Assembly (NCBI RefSeq): GCF_018069805.1
Contig: NZ_JAGPYN010000006.1
Span: 124,001 to 188,000, forward strand
Direction of reading: 5' to 3'
Origin: Pseudoalteromonas ostreae
GTDB lineage: Bacteria; Pseudomonadota; Gammaproteobacteria; Enterobacterales; Alteromonadaceae
DNA length: 64,000 nt
Shown here: piece by piece, positions 9,162-18,335 of the stretch
Numbering within the stretch: the first letter of the stretch is position 1
How the letters are laid out: each line of letters starts with the position of its first letter
Notes under the pieces: generated by a model
Told to the model about the DNA's origin: nothing
The model's input: the letters and a program-made list of their open reading frames with translations, nothing else
Database searches by the model: none
Program-made: the position numbers and the translations under genes

Positions 9162-11234
9162 TTGAAAAGAAAAAATATATTAAGGAGTGCTCTAATCACT
9201 TCTTCACTACTAACAACGAATGCTTTTGCAAATGAAGACCCTTTTTTATGGCTTGAAGAGGTTGAAGGAAAACAGGCGCTTAATTGGGTAAAAAAACAAA
9301 ATGACCAATCATTAAGTCACCTAAAATCTCAACCAAGCTACCAAGCTACTTTTGGTAATACGCTCGCTATTTTAAATGACAAAGAACGGATCCCCTATGC
9401 AGCCGAGCGCGCTGGTTATTATTATAACTTTTGGCGTGACGAAACACATGTTAGAGGAGTTTACCGCCGCACTACATTGGCAGAATATAAAAAAGACTCA
9501 CCCAAATGGGAGACCGTATTAGATCTAGATAAGTTAGCTGAGCAAGAAAACGAAAATTGGGTATATAAAGGTATGCGTTGCCATTACCCTAAATATCAGC
9601 GCTGTTTGTTATCATTATCTCGAGGCGGTGCTGATGCAACAGTCGTTAGGGAGTTTGATATTGCAACTAAGTCTTTTGTCAAAAACGGATTTAGTTTGCC
9701 TGAGGCTAAGTCATCTATTTCTTGGTATGACAAGGATACTGTATTTGTTGGTACTGATTTTGGTGAAGATTCAATAACAGACTCTGGTTATCCTGGCGTT
9801 GTAAAGCTATGGAAACGTGGAACCGATTTAGCTTCTGCAAAGACGTTGTTTACAGCAAAAAAAGCCTCTGTTTCTGCGGGAGGATATACAGCTCACGATG
9901 GTGATACTACTCATCATTTAATTTATGACAGCACTAGTTTTTATACCCGCGATATTTACATCTTAGCGCAAGAAAAACTAGTAAAACTTAATGTTCCAAG
10001 TGATGCGTCACTTCTTGGACTTAATAACAATAAAGTATTTGTACAATTAAAATCAGCTTGGAATAATTTTACGCAAGCAGAAGTTATTTATACTGATATA
10101 AACGCATTAATTGCTGACAAAGCATCATTTAGTAGCTTTATTAAGCCTACCGAGCATATTTCAATTGAAAGCTTAAACTTTACGAAATCAGCCATTTTAG
10201 TTACCGTTATGGAAGACGTAAAAAACAAGCTTTACCGTTACACCCCCACTAAAAATGCACAGTGGAAAATAGAACAAGTAGGCTTCCCTACAACTGGCAG
10301 TATTTCTGTCTTTAATACTGATCCAGACAGGGATGATTTTTTTGTTAACTATACTGATTTTTTAACGCCCTCAAGCCTATATTTAGTTAATGGAAATAAC
10401 CTAAGTTTAACTGTGCTAAAAAGTGCGAAATCCCATTTTGATGCAAGTAAATATGAATCAAAACAATTTTTTGCAACATCAAAAGATGGCACTAAAATTC
10501 CCTATTTCATCGTTCATAGCAAAGATTTAAAACTAGATGGTAAAAATCCAACTTTGTTATATGGTTATGGTGGTTTTGAAGTATCAATGCAACCCTACTA
10601 TTCTGCGAGTTTGGGCAAAAACTGGCTAGCTAATGGCGGTGTTTATGTATTATCAAATATCAGAGGTGGTGGCGAATATGGACCACGCTGGCATCAAGCT
10701 GCTCAGAAAGAGAATCGTCATAAAGCATTTGAAGATTTTGAAGCTATAGCAGAAGATCTTATTTCGAGAAAAATTACCTCATCTAAGCATTTGGGAATTC
10801 AAGGTGGTAGTAATGGAGGCTTACTTGTTGGTGCAGCATTTACACGTCGACCTGATCTATATAATGCAGTAATTTGCCAAGTTCCACTACTTGACATGAA
10901 ACGCTTTAATAAACTATTAGCAGGTGCAAGCTGGATGGGTGAATATGGAAACCCTGATGTAGCTAGCGAATGGGACTACATAAAGAAATACTCACCGTAC
11001 CATAACCTGAAAAAAGATACAGAGTATCCTAAGGTGTTCTTTACCACTTCAACACGAGATGATCGTGTACACCCAGCTCATGCTCGTAAAATGGTAGCGA
11101 AAATGCAGGACATGGGCTATGAGGTATTGTACTTTGAAAATACGGAAGGCGGGCACGCTGGAGCCGCAAACAATGAGCAAAGCGCAATGGTAAGCAGTTT
11201 AAGTTATGTGTACCTAATGGAACGCTTAAAATAG
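9162..11234 (+). CDS. Prolyl oligopeptidase family (S9A) serine peptidase, exported
   Basis: About 690 residues, the usual size for this family. A signal peptide (LRSALITSSLLTTNAFA) precedes DPFLWLEEVEGKQALNWV, the standard S9A beginning. The middle is the beta-propeller. The C-terminal catalytic domain shows GYGGFEVSM, SNIRGGGEYG, GGSNGG with the nucleophile Ser near residue 550, TRDDRVHP with the Asp near 634, and GGHAG with the His near 665. It should cleave short proline-containing peptides in the periplasm or outside the cell. The ATG at 9156 directly abuts AGGAG, so TTG 9162, with 6 bases between the site and the codon, is the likelier start; the difference is two residues. Confidence 0.9.
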   Translation: MKRKNILRSALITSSLLTTNAFANEDPFLWLEEVEGKQALNWVKKQNDQSLSHLKSQPSYQATFGNTLAILNDKERIPYAAERAGYYYNFWRDETHVRGVYRRTTLAEYKKDSPKWETVLDLDKLAEQENENWVYKGMRCHYPKYQRCLLSLSRGGADATVVREFDIATKSFVKNGFSLPEAKSSISWYDKDTVFVGTDFGEDSITDSGYPGVVKLWKRGTDLASAKTLFTAKKASVSAGGYTAHDGDTTHHLIYDSTSFYTRDIYILAQEKLVKLNVPSDASLLGLNNNKVFVQLKSAWNNFTQAEVIYTDINALIADKASFSSFIKPTEHISIESLNFTKSAILVTVMEDVKNKLYRYTPTKNAQWKIEQVGFPTTGSISVFNTDPDRDDFFVNYTDFLTPSSLYLVNGNNLSLTVLKSAKSHFDASKYESKQFFATSKDGTKIPYFIVHSKDLKLDGKNPTLLYGYGGFEVSMQPYYSASLGKNWLANGGVYVLSNIRGGGEYGPRWHQAAQKENRHKAFEDFEAIAEDLISRKITSSKHLGIQGGSNGGLLVGAAFTRRPDLYNAVICQVPLLDMKRFNKLLAGASWMGEYGNPDVASEWDYIKKYSPYHNLKKDTEYPKVFFTTSTRDDRVHPAHARKMVAKMQDMGYEVLYFENTEGGHAGAANNEQSAMVSSLSYVYLMERLK

Positions 11235-11254
11235 CCAACAAAGGTAAGCAGACA

Positions 11255-11283
11255 TAAGGTCAGGTATTCCCTGACCTTATTAA
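11255..11283 (+). terminator. Terminator after the prolyl oligopeptidase gene
   Basis: TAAGGTCAGG and CCTGACCTTA form a ten-base-pair stem around a short loop, followed by TTAATAA. It lies 20 bases past the stop codon. Confidence 0.6.
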
Positions 11284-11382
11284 TAACACCTCTGTACCCA
11301 TATCCTACTAACTAACCTTATCTATTAAAATTGGACAATAATGTTCACTAAACCCGTATGGCGACCTAAAAGTTAAGTTGAT

Positions 11383-13434
11383 TCAATTCACTTTCAGCCT
11401 ACTTCCAATTGCTTGTAGACAGGTGTCTTTATCAACGACCCATAAACCATAGCTTATGGGTAACATTTCTATATTGGCACGACTAAATAGCTTATAGGTA
11501 TCCAGTTCAAAGAAATCAGCCCAAGGTCCAGGGTAACCAATCAGATCGACTGCTAAGTAGCGGCCATGATAGCGACATAAAATATCAACCTCGGTCCCCG
11601 CAACAGCATAACCAGGCCATGTTTCTATCTGCAATTTCATCAGCTCTTGTATTACATCGCGTTGAAAATCATCGACATCAGACAAACACGTATGAGCGGC
11701 TGCAAACTCACTTACCGAGCCTAAGTAACGTCTTAATAAATAATGTTCTGGTAACTGTGTTTCATCAATGGATAAAAATAAATGCTGTGCTTGTCTTGCC
11801 CGCGTTATGGTCACATTAAAAACACCTGCTTTATTTAAATATACTACCGCACGTTTTGCCTCATTATCGACGGCAAAAGAGAGCAACATAACATCGCGCT
11901 CTTCCCCCTGAAAACCAAAAGGAGTGGCGGCTCTAAGCTTATGTTTAATTATTTCAGCTTCACTAAAGTGGACATCTATTTGCTTTGCTATAAAATCTGC
12001 TTGGCTTCGAAATGGCGAAACAATCCCGATGCTGTGATAAACACCCGTTTCTCGATCATCACTCATTTGCTGCTTAATGCATGCGATTACAGCGCTCGCT
12101 TCGAGCTGATTGACGCCATTTTTATCTCTTTCACCATTAACACGCTGTAAAAATAAATTACCACTGCTTGTACACGGCCGATGTTGCATTACCTTTAACT
12201 TTGACTGATAAAAATAGCGGTTACTAAAATGAATTAACTCAGGTTTACTTCTAAAATGTTCATCTAAAAAGGCTAATTGCTGATCGCTATTGAGTATATT
12301 TAATGTCAAATCTAAAATTGAATTATCACGATAACTAACAACCCCCACACTCGAGAGTGATAGTTGATTCTTAGTGCGAAGCTGAGCCTCTTTTGATTTT
12401 GCTAAAAAAGAGTAATGCCTTAATTGCTTTGTATCGCCAACTACAAGCGCTCGTTTTGCGCGATAAAGTGCTGGTAAACAACTGCTAATATTGCACTGTG
12501 TTGCTTCATCGATAATAACTAAATCAAACATTTGCGGCTTTAAGGGTAATACCCTATACAACGAATTCAAACTCACTAACCACACAGGAAACGCCGCTAG
12601 CAATGATGAGTATTCTATATTATCAAACAGCTCAAACTGCCTTTTAGAAGTACGACTGCGAATAGCCTGATTAAAAGCCTGCAACGATTTACGCTGAGTG
12701 TTAACTAACGTTCGCAAATTAGTATTCTTTAACACGGTTAAATAACGACTAGCCAGCAGCTCTCTTTTTGTTTGTTGATCGTTAATTTCATCCAAAGCAG
12801 ACCACTGTTTTGCAAGCTTTTTAATACTGCGCTGAGCCCACTTGAGATATAAATCACTTAACCATTGAATATTGTTATCTTCAAGCCTTTTAAGGCGTTG
12901 ACCTCTGATTATCGCTTTGCGACAAAACTTATCAAACCGTTGCTCTAAATCATTAAGTAACACATTTTGTGCTTTTAGCTCTGATTCAAAAATAGCTGGG
13001 GCTTTTTCCTGTTCATCCGCTAAATAACCAGACAATAAGTCTGCAATATACGCTTTTAGATTTTTTAAAAACTCTTTTTTCCCAGCCCGAATTGATACTT
13101 CACTTAACGCAAAATTCCCATTCAATTTATCGGCAATCACATCAAGTGCTGGGTCATTATTCGCGACAATAAGTACTGACTCACCTCGCGCCATGTGCTC
13201 TGCAGCAACTGCGGCAATAGTATAACTTTTCCCTGTACCTGGCGGCCCTGACACACAGCCTAAATGCGCATTAGCAGCAATCGAAATAACTTTTTTTTGA
13301 GGTGCTGACAATAAGCCAGGTAAGTAGTCGTACTTTAACGACTTAGCCGTGTTCGGCGGCATATCATTTGAAATTAAAGCGTCTATAGGGGGCGAAAGCA
13401 TCTTTGAGGCTATTATTTCTTCGAGCTCATGGAT
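11383..13434 (-). CDS. SF1 (Upf1/AAA_11-AAA_12 type) helicase, C-terminal fragment of a frameshifted gene
   Basis: This frame holds all the helicase motifs: Walker A GPPGTGKSYT, Walker B DLVIIDEATQCN, GDTKQLRHYS, the DEHFRSKPELI motif, IVSPFRSQADFI and NVTITRARQAQH. The last ~110 residues (TEVDILCRYHGRYLAVDLIG) resemble a nuclease-like fold with a D-x-D...V-D pattern. The first in-frame ATG is at 13401, but the frame is open back to the C8 tract and reads IHELEEIIASK before it. It therefore continues directly from the upstream 213-codon frame (13413-14054). Without a frameshift only a headless helicase could be made. The substrate (DNA or RNA) is unknown. Confidence 0.8.
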   Translation of the reverse strand: MHELEEIIASKMLSPPIDALISNDMPPNTAKSLKYDYLPGLLSAPQKKVISIAANAHLGCVSGPPGTGKSYTIAAVAAEHMARGESVLIVANNDPALDVIADKLNGNFALSEVSIRAGKKEFLKNLKAYIADLLSGYLADEQEKAPAIFESELKAQNVLLNDLEQRFDKFCRKAIIRGQRLKRLEDNNIQWLSDLYLKWAQRSIKKLAKQWSALDEINDQQTKRELLASRYLTVLKNTNLRTLVNTQRKSLQAFNQAIRSRTSKRQFELFDNIEYSSLLAAFPVWLVSLNSLYRVLPLKPQMFDLVIIDEATQCNISSCLPALYRAKRALVVGDTKQLRHYSFLAKSKEAQLRTKNQLSLSSVGVVSYRDNSILDLTLNILNSDQQLAFLDEHFRSKPELIHFSNRYFYQSKLKVMQHRPCTSSGNLFLQRVNGERDKNGVNQLEASAVIACIKQQMSDDRETGVYHSIGIVSPFRSQADFIAKQIDVHFSEAEIIKHKLRAATPFGFQGEERDVMLLSFAVDNEAKRAVVYLNKAGVFNVTITRARQAQHLFLSIDETQLPEHYLLRRYLGSVSEFAAAHTCLSDVDDFQRDVIQELMKLQIETWPGYAVAGTEVDILCRYHGRYLAVDLIGYPGPWADFFELDTYKLFSRANIEMLPISYGLWVVDKDTCLQAIGSRLKVN

Positions 13435-14054
13435 CCCCCCCCTCGACTGCTGCTTGAACGTTCAACAAACACCAGCATAGAGGCAGGTAAAAGTGTCAAA
13501 TTTTTACTTTTTAGGGCTTTTTTTATTTCGGCATAATTAACAAGATCAGGATAATTTAAAAGCTCAAATACGTTTAGCGCTAATGGACTTTGTTTTAATA
13601 ATGAAGTCCAAAAATAAGCTGACTGAATATCGGCAGTTTCATCAAGAGGATCTGCTTCTGGCATTAACAGTTGGGTGAGCGATTCATTAATTTCAGATTG
13701 AGAGTCGATAACCGAAAAGTAATAGTCATCATCTTTTTCTATCACGGCTTCATTAAATAAGATAGGTGAAACAACTTGTTTTATCTCGCCTTTTATCTCA
13801 AGTTTGCCGACCAGTATAAAACGCACATACAACAAAACACGTTCACGTTGATATATCTCAACTCGCTTTATCATTTGCTCAGCAAACTCTTGAGGAATTG
13901 GCAATCGCGGTAAAAAACCCGAGCCTAAATCATCTCTACCTTCAAGTACAAGGCAGTCTTGTTTTTTTAATTTACTCAAATCCCATAGGTTTAAATCCGC
14001 GCTATCTTCTTTATAGCAATCGCGATAATAAGAAAGTACATTTCGCTTACTCAC
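13413..14054 (-). CDS. N-terminal fragment of the same helicase gene
   Basis: The 213-residue product begins MSKRNVLSYYRDCYKEDSAD and ends LLPASMLVFVERSSSSRG followed by nine out-of-frame residues. It contains no helicase motif; it is the N-terminal accessory region of the larger protein. At 13435-13442 there is a run of eight C (G on the coding strand). Adding one or removing two G would join it to the downstream frame and give a protein of about 890 residues. Options are a true knock-out, slip-strand phase variation, or a base-calling error in the homopolymer. Confidence 0.75.
   Translation of the reverse strand: MSKRNVLSYYRDCYKEDSADLNLWDLSKLKKQDCLVLEGRDDLGSGFLPRLPIPQEFAEQMIKRVEIYQRERVLLYVRFILVGKLEIKGEIKQVVSPILFNEAVIEKDDDYYFSVIDSQSEINESLTQLLMPEADPLDETADIQSAYFWTSLLKQSPLALNVFELLNYPDLVNYAEIKKALKSKNLTLLPASMLVFVERSSSSRGGGSMSSKK
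13435..13442. repeat. Homopolymer C8/G8 tract at helicase frameshift
   Basis: Eight consecutive C on the plus strand lie inside the helicase gene exactly at the point where the two frames must be joined. GGG GGG or GGG GGG GGG would keep the frame (6 or 9 G); eight does not. Confidence 0.95.
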
Positions 14055-14085
14055 ATTTAAATTCCATTTTGACTAGATCTAGTAA

Positions 14086-14784
14086 TTAAACACTCAAGTT
14101 ACGTTCAAAGTTCACAATATCTACATCAGGTTTTACTTTATATAGCTGCGCTAAGCGACCACCAGACTTCACTTTTTCATCGACTTTTTCAAACATATCA
14201 GCGGCTTCAATACGCCTAATAATACTCTTTCGCTGTACTGGTTTACCAAGAATAGTTTCAATTACTAACTTAAACTGTCCAACAGTAAAGTGCTCTGGTA
14301 AACAATATACTGGGATCATTGAATAAAGCGCTTTCTGTTTTAACCGCTCTTTTGCTTGTTCAATTATAAACTTATGATCAAAAGCGACGGGTAATTCAGT
14401 TAGTTTATTTAGATCTATCCATTTTGCATCATCAACAGTTGCTATATGAGTTGATACTTGCGCCTCTGCAATTAATGCAAAATAAACCAAAGTAACACTA
14501 AAACCTCTAGGATCTCGGTTAACTCCTGAATACGTTTGTAATTGCTCTAAATACTGAGGGGCAACACTGGTTTTTTCTTTAAGTTTACGCAGCGCAGTCA
14601 TGCCAACATTATCATCAATATCAACATTTACAAATCCGCCAGGGAGACCCCATCTACCAGCAAAAGGCTCGCTTGTACGCTTTACCATTAAAACCTTTAA
14701 AGCGCCCTCTTGAACTGTGAACAGTACACTGTCGACTGTAAATAAAGGGTTTTTATATTCAGTAATATCGTAATGATTAGCCAC
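14086..14784 (-). CDS. nrtR: NrtR, Nudix-related transcriptional regulator of NAD metabolism
   Basis: A 232-residue protein with an N-terminal Nudix-fold domain (FTVDSVLFTVQEGALKVLMV, GRWGLPGGFVNV) and a C-terminal winged-helix region ending in FERNLSV. The Nudix box is degenerate: where active enzymes have REUXEE it reads LRKLKEKT, and the upstream Glu is lost. This fits the NrtR repressors, which sense ADP-ribose-type ligands instead of hydrolysing them. The start is GTG at 14784. It is divergent from the PRPP synthetase and nicotinamide phosphoribosyltransferase genes, its classic targets. Both promoters carry a TGTC-N5-GACA palindrome, so self-regulation is likely. Confidence 0.88.
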   Translation of the reverse strand: MANHYDITEYKNPLFTVDSVLFTVQEGALKVLMVKRTSEPFAGRWGLPGGFVNVDIDDNVGMTALRKLKEKTSVAPQYLEQLQTYSGVNRDPRGFSVTLVYFALIAEAQVSTHIATVDDAKWIDLNKLTELPVAFDHKFIIEQAKERLKQKALYSMIPVYCLPEHFTVGQFKLVIETILGKPVQRKSIIRRIEAADMFEKVDEKVKSGGRLAQLYKVKPDVDIVNFERNLSV

Positions 14785-14805
14785 AAAATGCTCACGCTAA
14801 GTTAA

Positions 14806-14818
14806 TGTCTTAATGACA
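14806..14818. promoter_or_regulatory. Candidate NrtR operator (nrtR side)
   Basis: TGTC-TTAAT-GACA, a palindrome with a five-base spacer 22 bases upstream of the nrtR start. The same half-sites and spacer occur at 14937-14949 in front of the divergent gene. Assignment to NrtR is inference. Confidence 0.5.
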
Positions 14819-14933
14819 CAATAAATCAAACACTTCTCAATTTCAACTTATAGCACACTCATACACCTATCATAAGTTCAGTAATTTAGTTTAAAAAATA
14901 GCTTGAATGTAATGAGTACATTTGATAACTTAA

Positions 14934-14952
14934 TTGTGTCGCTAGGACACAA
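14934..14952. promoter_or_regulatory. Candidate NrtR operator (prs-nadV side)
   Basis: TTGTGTC-GCTAG-GACACAA is a perfect 7+7 inverted repeat located between a likely promoter (TTGAAT near 14913, GATAAC near 14925) and the ribosome binding site AAAGGA of the PRPP synthetase gene. A repressor bound here would block transcription of the NAD-salvage operon. It shares the TGTC-N5-GACA core with 14806-14818. Confidence 0.65.
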
Positions 14953-14970
14953 ACATTTAAAGGACATAAA

Positions 14971-15825
14971 ATGAAAGTATTTAGCTATGACTCAACAGGC
15001 AGTAAATCGGTAATCGATTATGATCATTTTACTTTTTCAGGTGGTGAAGAACATGTCAGATTTAATACTATTGATTTTTCAGACTCTAAAAAAATAGAGA
15101 TTTTTGAACGACTAACCGACTCCTCTAAAGTCGTTAGATTAATGGTTGCTGTCGATGCATTAAAAAGATTAACAAATGCAGAAACACATTTTGAACTTGT
15201 GATCCCCTACTTTCCTTATGCACGTCAAGACAGAGTATGCGTTGAAGGTGAAGCATTAGGTGCTGCTGTTATGGCTAAATTTATTAACAGCTTAAATTTT
15301 TCTAAAGTCACTATTTGGGATGCTCATAGCGACGTATCTCCCGCTTTAATAAACAAAGTGACTAATATTGAACAGATTTCGCTGCTCACTCGATGCGAAG
15401 TGCTAAGCCAACGTTTATCGCGAGGCGAACTGACTCTTATTTCTCCAGATGCAGGGGCGAGCAAAAAAACCATTAAGATTTCAGAAAAATTCAATGGCGT
15501 ACCTGAGGTTGTTCAAGCGCAAAAAGTCAGAAATTTAAGAACAGGCGAAATAATTAAAACCGAAATTATTGGCGATGTAAAAGGTAAAAGTGTACTAATT
15601 GCTGATGATATTTGTGACGGCGGCAGAACATTTATTGAGCTTGCCAAAGTTCTAAAAAATAATGGTGTCGTTGAAGTTTCTCTTTTTATTACCCACGGTA
15701 TTTTTTCAAAAGGGCTTGATGTTTTTGAAGGACTAATAGACAAAATTTACACGACTGACTCGTTTAAACCAGCTAATGAATTTAAACATAGTAACAACAT
15801 TAATTTAGAAATTATTGAGATGTAA
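14971..15825 (+). CDS. prs: Ribose-phosphate pyrophosphokinase (short, NAD-salvage type)
   Basis: A 284-residue PRPP synthetase, shorter than the housekeeping ~315-residue enzyme. Visible motifs are IPYFPYARQDRV (ATP-binding flexible-loop region), WDAHSDV, ISPDAGASKK, and the PRPP loop SVLIADDICDGGRTF near residue 210. It makes 5-phosphoribosyl-1-pyrophosphate from ribose 5-phosphate and ATP. It is followed after 10 bases by nicotinamide phosphoribosyltransferase, which consumes PRPP, so this paralogue probably supplies that enzyme. AGGA precedes the ATG by six bases. An NrtR-like operator lies in the leader. Confidence 0.93.
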   Translation: MKVFSYDSTGSKSVIDYDHFTFSGGEEHVRFNTIDFSDSKKIEIFERLTDSSKVVRLMVAVDALKRLTNAETHFELVIPYFPYARQDRVCVEGEALGAAVMAKFINSLNFSKVTIWDAHSDVSPALINKVTNIEQISLLTRCEVLSQRLSRGELTLISPDAGASKKTIKISEKFNGVPEVVQAQKVRNLRTGEIIKTEIIGDVKGKSVLIADDICDGGRTFIELAKVLKNNGVVEVSLFITHGIFSKGLDVFEGLIDKIYTTDSFKPANEFKHSNNINLEIIEM

Positions 15826-15835
15826 GGAAAACACC

Positions 15836-17431
15836 ATGACTATTATAGCTGCAAGTATGCAAAAAGATGTTTATAAAGAATTCCATAGCCGCGCCTATCA
15901 CCCTGACGTAAGTGAAGTATACGCAAACTTCACATCAAGAAGCGGAAAACTTAGTAACATAGAAAATAACGATAAAGTGGCGTTTGTTGGTCTACAGTAC
16001 TTTATTAAAAGCTACCTTTTAGAAGAATGGAATGAGTTCTTCAAAGTGGATAAGGCAACAGCAGTTGCTAATCACAAACGTATTATGAGCTCAATGCTTG
16101 GTTATACCGTTGATGTAAAGTATTTAGAAAACTTACATGACTTAGGTTATTTACCACTAAAAATAAAAGCATTACCAGAGGGAACCCTAGTCCCTTATTT
16201 GGTGCCTCCTATAACAATCGTCAATACTAAAGCTGGTTTTCAATGGCTAACAAATATGATTGAAACAGTACTAAGCTGCGAAAACTGGCCAATCCAAACA
16301 AGTACCACAACCTCTGTTGCCTATTTAAAAGTATTTAAAGAATTTGCACAAAAAACAGGGATGCCTATGGAGTTTGTACCTTTCCAAGGGCATGACTTTA
16401 GCTTTAGAGGGATGTTCGGCAAACATGCTGCCGCTATGAGTGGTTTTGGTCATTTAGCATCTGGACTCGTAGGCACCGATACCATCCCTGCCGTTTTGTT
16501 TGCTGAGAAATATTATGGCGCTAATGTAGATAATGAGCTTGTTGGCTGCTCTGTTGATGCAACAGAACACTCGGTTACGTGTTCGTGGATCATGGAAGGT
16601 GAAATTGAGTTCTTCAAATACTTGATGCAAGAGCAATCGCCAAAAGGAATTTTAAGCGTTGTTTCCGACACCTGGGACTTTTGGACGTTAGTAACTGATT
16701 ACTTACCACAATTAAAAAACGAAATTATGACTCGTGACGGTACCTTAGTTATACGTCCAGACTCAGGTGATCCAGTAAAAGTACTCACAGGCTACACTAT
16801 TTCACCGGTATCTGATTACAGTGAATTATTCACCACTCAAGATGAAGCTGAAAAAGAAGTCTTACAAAAAGGTTTTGAGGCATACCGTTTTAATGGCCAA
16901 TATTTTGGCTTTGAAGATAACAACATCATTGAACTCATGGAATGTGAAGTAAAAGGGCTCATCGAATGTTTATGGGATATATTTGGTGGCACAACAACAC
17001 CAAAAGGCTACAAGCTACTTGATGAACACATAGGCGCTATTTATGGTGATGCTATAACGCTAACCCGTCAACGCCAAATTTTACAAAGGTTGATGGATAA
17101 GGGCTTTGCATCAAAAGTCGTACTCGGTATTGGCTCTTACAGCTACCAATACGTAACTCGCGATACACATGGCTCAGCAGTAAAAGCAACGAGCGTAGTC
17201 AAAGCTGGTGAACGCTTAACTATTTTTAAAGATCCTAAAACTGATACAAAGAAAAAATCAGCAAAAGGGCTCTTAAAAATAGAACGAGTCAATGGCGAAC
17301 TCACCTTGTTTGATGACGTAACCGAGCAAGAAGAAGCACAAGGACTGCTAGAGGTTGTTTTTGAAGATGGTAAATTAGTAAAAGAAACCACCTTGAATGA
17401 AATTAGAGAGTGTATAAACCAGCAAATTTAA
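15836..17431 (+). CDS. nadV: Nicotinamide phosphoribosyltransferase (NAMPT)
   Basis: About 531 residues, the usual NAMPT size. It converts nicotinamide and PRPP to nicotinamide mononucleotide in NAD salvage. Family motifs include FQGHDFSFRGM, RPDSGDPVKVL (active-site Asp), FGGTTTPKGYKLL and GSYSYQYVTRDTHGSAVKAT. ATG 15836 is preferred over upstream TTG 15815, because AAGGA lies seven bases before it and it starts just past the PRPP synthetase stop. The two genes form an operon facing away from nrtR. Confidence 0.95.
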   Translation: MTIIAASMQKDVYKEFHSRAYHPDVSEVYANFTSRSGKLSNIENNDKVAFVGLQYFIKSYLLEEWNEFFKVDKATAVANHKRIMSSMLGYTVDVKYLENLHDLGYLPLKIKALPEGTLVPYLVPPITIVNTKAGFQWLTNMIETVLSCENWPIQTSTTTSVAYLKVFKEFAQKTGMPMEFVPFQGHDFSFRGMFGKHAAAMSGFGHLASGLVGTDTIPAVLFAEKYYGANVDNELVGCSVDATEHSVTCSWIMEGEIEFFKYLMQEQSPKGILSVVSDTWDFWTLVTDYLPQLKNEIMTRDGTLVIRPDSGDPVKVLTGYTISPVSDYSELFTTQDEAEKEVLQKGFEAYRFNGQYFGFEDNNIIELMECEVKGLIECLWDIFGGTTTPKGYKLLDEHIGAIYGDAITLTRQRQILQRLMDKGFASKVVLGIGSYSYQYVTRDTHGSAVKATSVVKAGERLTIFKDPKTDTKKKSAKGLLKIERVNGELTLFDDVTEQEEAQGLLEVVFEDGKLVKETTLNEIRECINQQI

Positions 17432-17520
17432 ACCACAGCTGGGGTTTAAGAGGTAATGTTCAAAATCGTTATATGAATAAACCTTACCTTGAACTGTCAG
17501 ATATTGTCTGAACTAATACA

Positions 17521-17553
17521 AAAAAGCCGCTACATTGCTACAACGGCTTTTAA
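17521..17553 (+). terminator. Terminator of the prs-nadV operon
   Basis: AAAAAAGCCG and CGGCTTTT pair around TACATTGCTACAA, giving a hairpin flanked by A and T runs. It could work on both strands. Confidence 0.8.
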
Positions 17554-17597
17554 AGTTTTATCAATTCCCAGTTTTTAATTGAAAATTCTAAAAATTA

Positions 17598-17663
17598 TTA
17601 GTCACGATACGTCTCTACCACAGGGCATGAACATACCAGATTAAGGTCGACGTATACGTTACA
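17598..17663 (-). pseudogene. Orphan 3' fragment of gcvP
   Basis: Read on the minus strand this is NVYVDLNLVCSCPVVETYRD followed by TAA. The C-terminus of the intact glycine dehydrogenase at 25266 is [20 protein letters not shown], so 16 of 20 residues agree and the stop coincides. No gcvP similarity continues upstream. It is a tail-only remnant, about 7.6 kb from the intact gene. Confidence 0.85.
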
Positions 17664-17705
17664 GGTAGCGATTAATATTACTTTCATTTATTTTTGTACT
17701 AAAGT

Positions 17706-18194
17706 TTAGAGCTGACCTTTTAAGTATTCCATTTGCTTTTTCTGTCGCTTTTTAAGCCTTTTAATTACATTAACACTCACCTTTAAATGCTTACTTTTAA
17801 AAAAGAGCATCAACACAGAGTTAAGCACGATAAATACGACAGAAAGCCCTACACCATTAAATGAAAGCTCACCTTCACGTTTAAAGATAAAACCTAAAAC
17901 ATAAATTAGGGACACAAATATAGCGCATCCGGCCACTAAATTATAAACTTTAATCACCCAATACCTACCTGCTGATAGAAGCGCGCCAAGAGCAATAAAT
18001 ATACATATCCCAATAAAAAAAACGATAACTCTAGGCCCTAATTCATTCACAGTATTGTATGGCCAAAGCATGATTAATATTGTAAATGCTAATGATGAAT
18101 AGCTGATAACACTTGATACAACCGCTACAGCACAAGCTAAACTGTACTTCAGTTTCGGAATTGAATCACTTACAGATAAATCTTCAACCTTCAC
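17706..18194 (-). CDS. Small integral membrane protein, unknown function
   Basis: A 162-residue protein with four hydrophobic segments, at about residues 18-45, 55-77, 84-104 and 112-132, and a basic tail (KSKHLKVSVNVIKRLKKRQKKQ). The N-terminal 15 residues are polar. No family is recognised. It faces away from the NAD locus and has no evident partner. Confidence 0.6.
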   Translation of the reverse strand: MKVEDLSVSDSIPKLKYSLACAVAVVSSVISYSSLAFTILIMLWPYNTVNELGPRVIVFFIGICIFIALGALLSAGRYWVIKVYNLVAGCAIFVSLIYVLGFIFKREGELSFNGVGLSVVFIVLNSVLMLFFKSKHLKVSVNVIKRLKKRQKKQMEYLKGQL

Positions 18195-18335
18195 TATCTA
18201 GGCTCTCAAAAACGCCAATATCTATACCTTTGATTTCTCCATTATATGCGCTTCCAGTAAATGCTAAAGCAGCAACAGAATCACGTAAACGTGTTCGTAA
18301 CTCATTATTTATTTGTATATTTTTAAACCTCTTAA

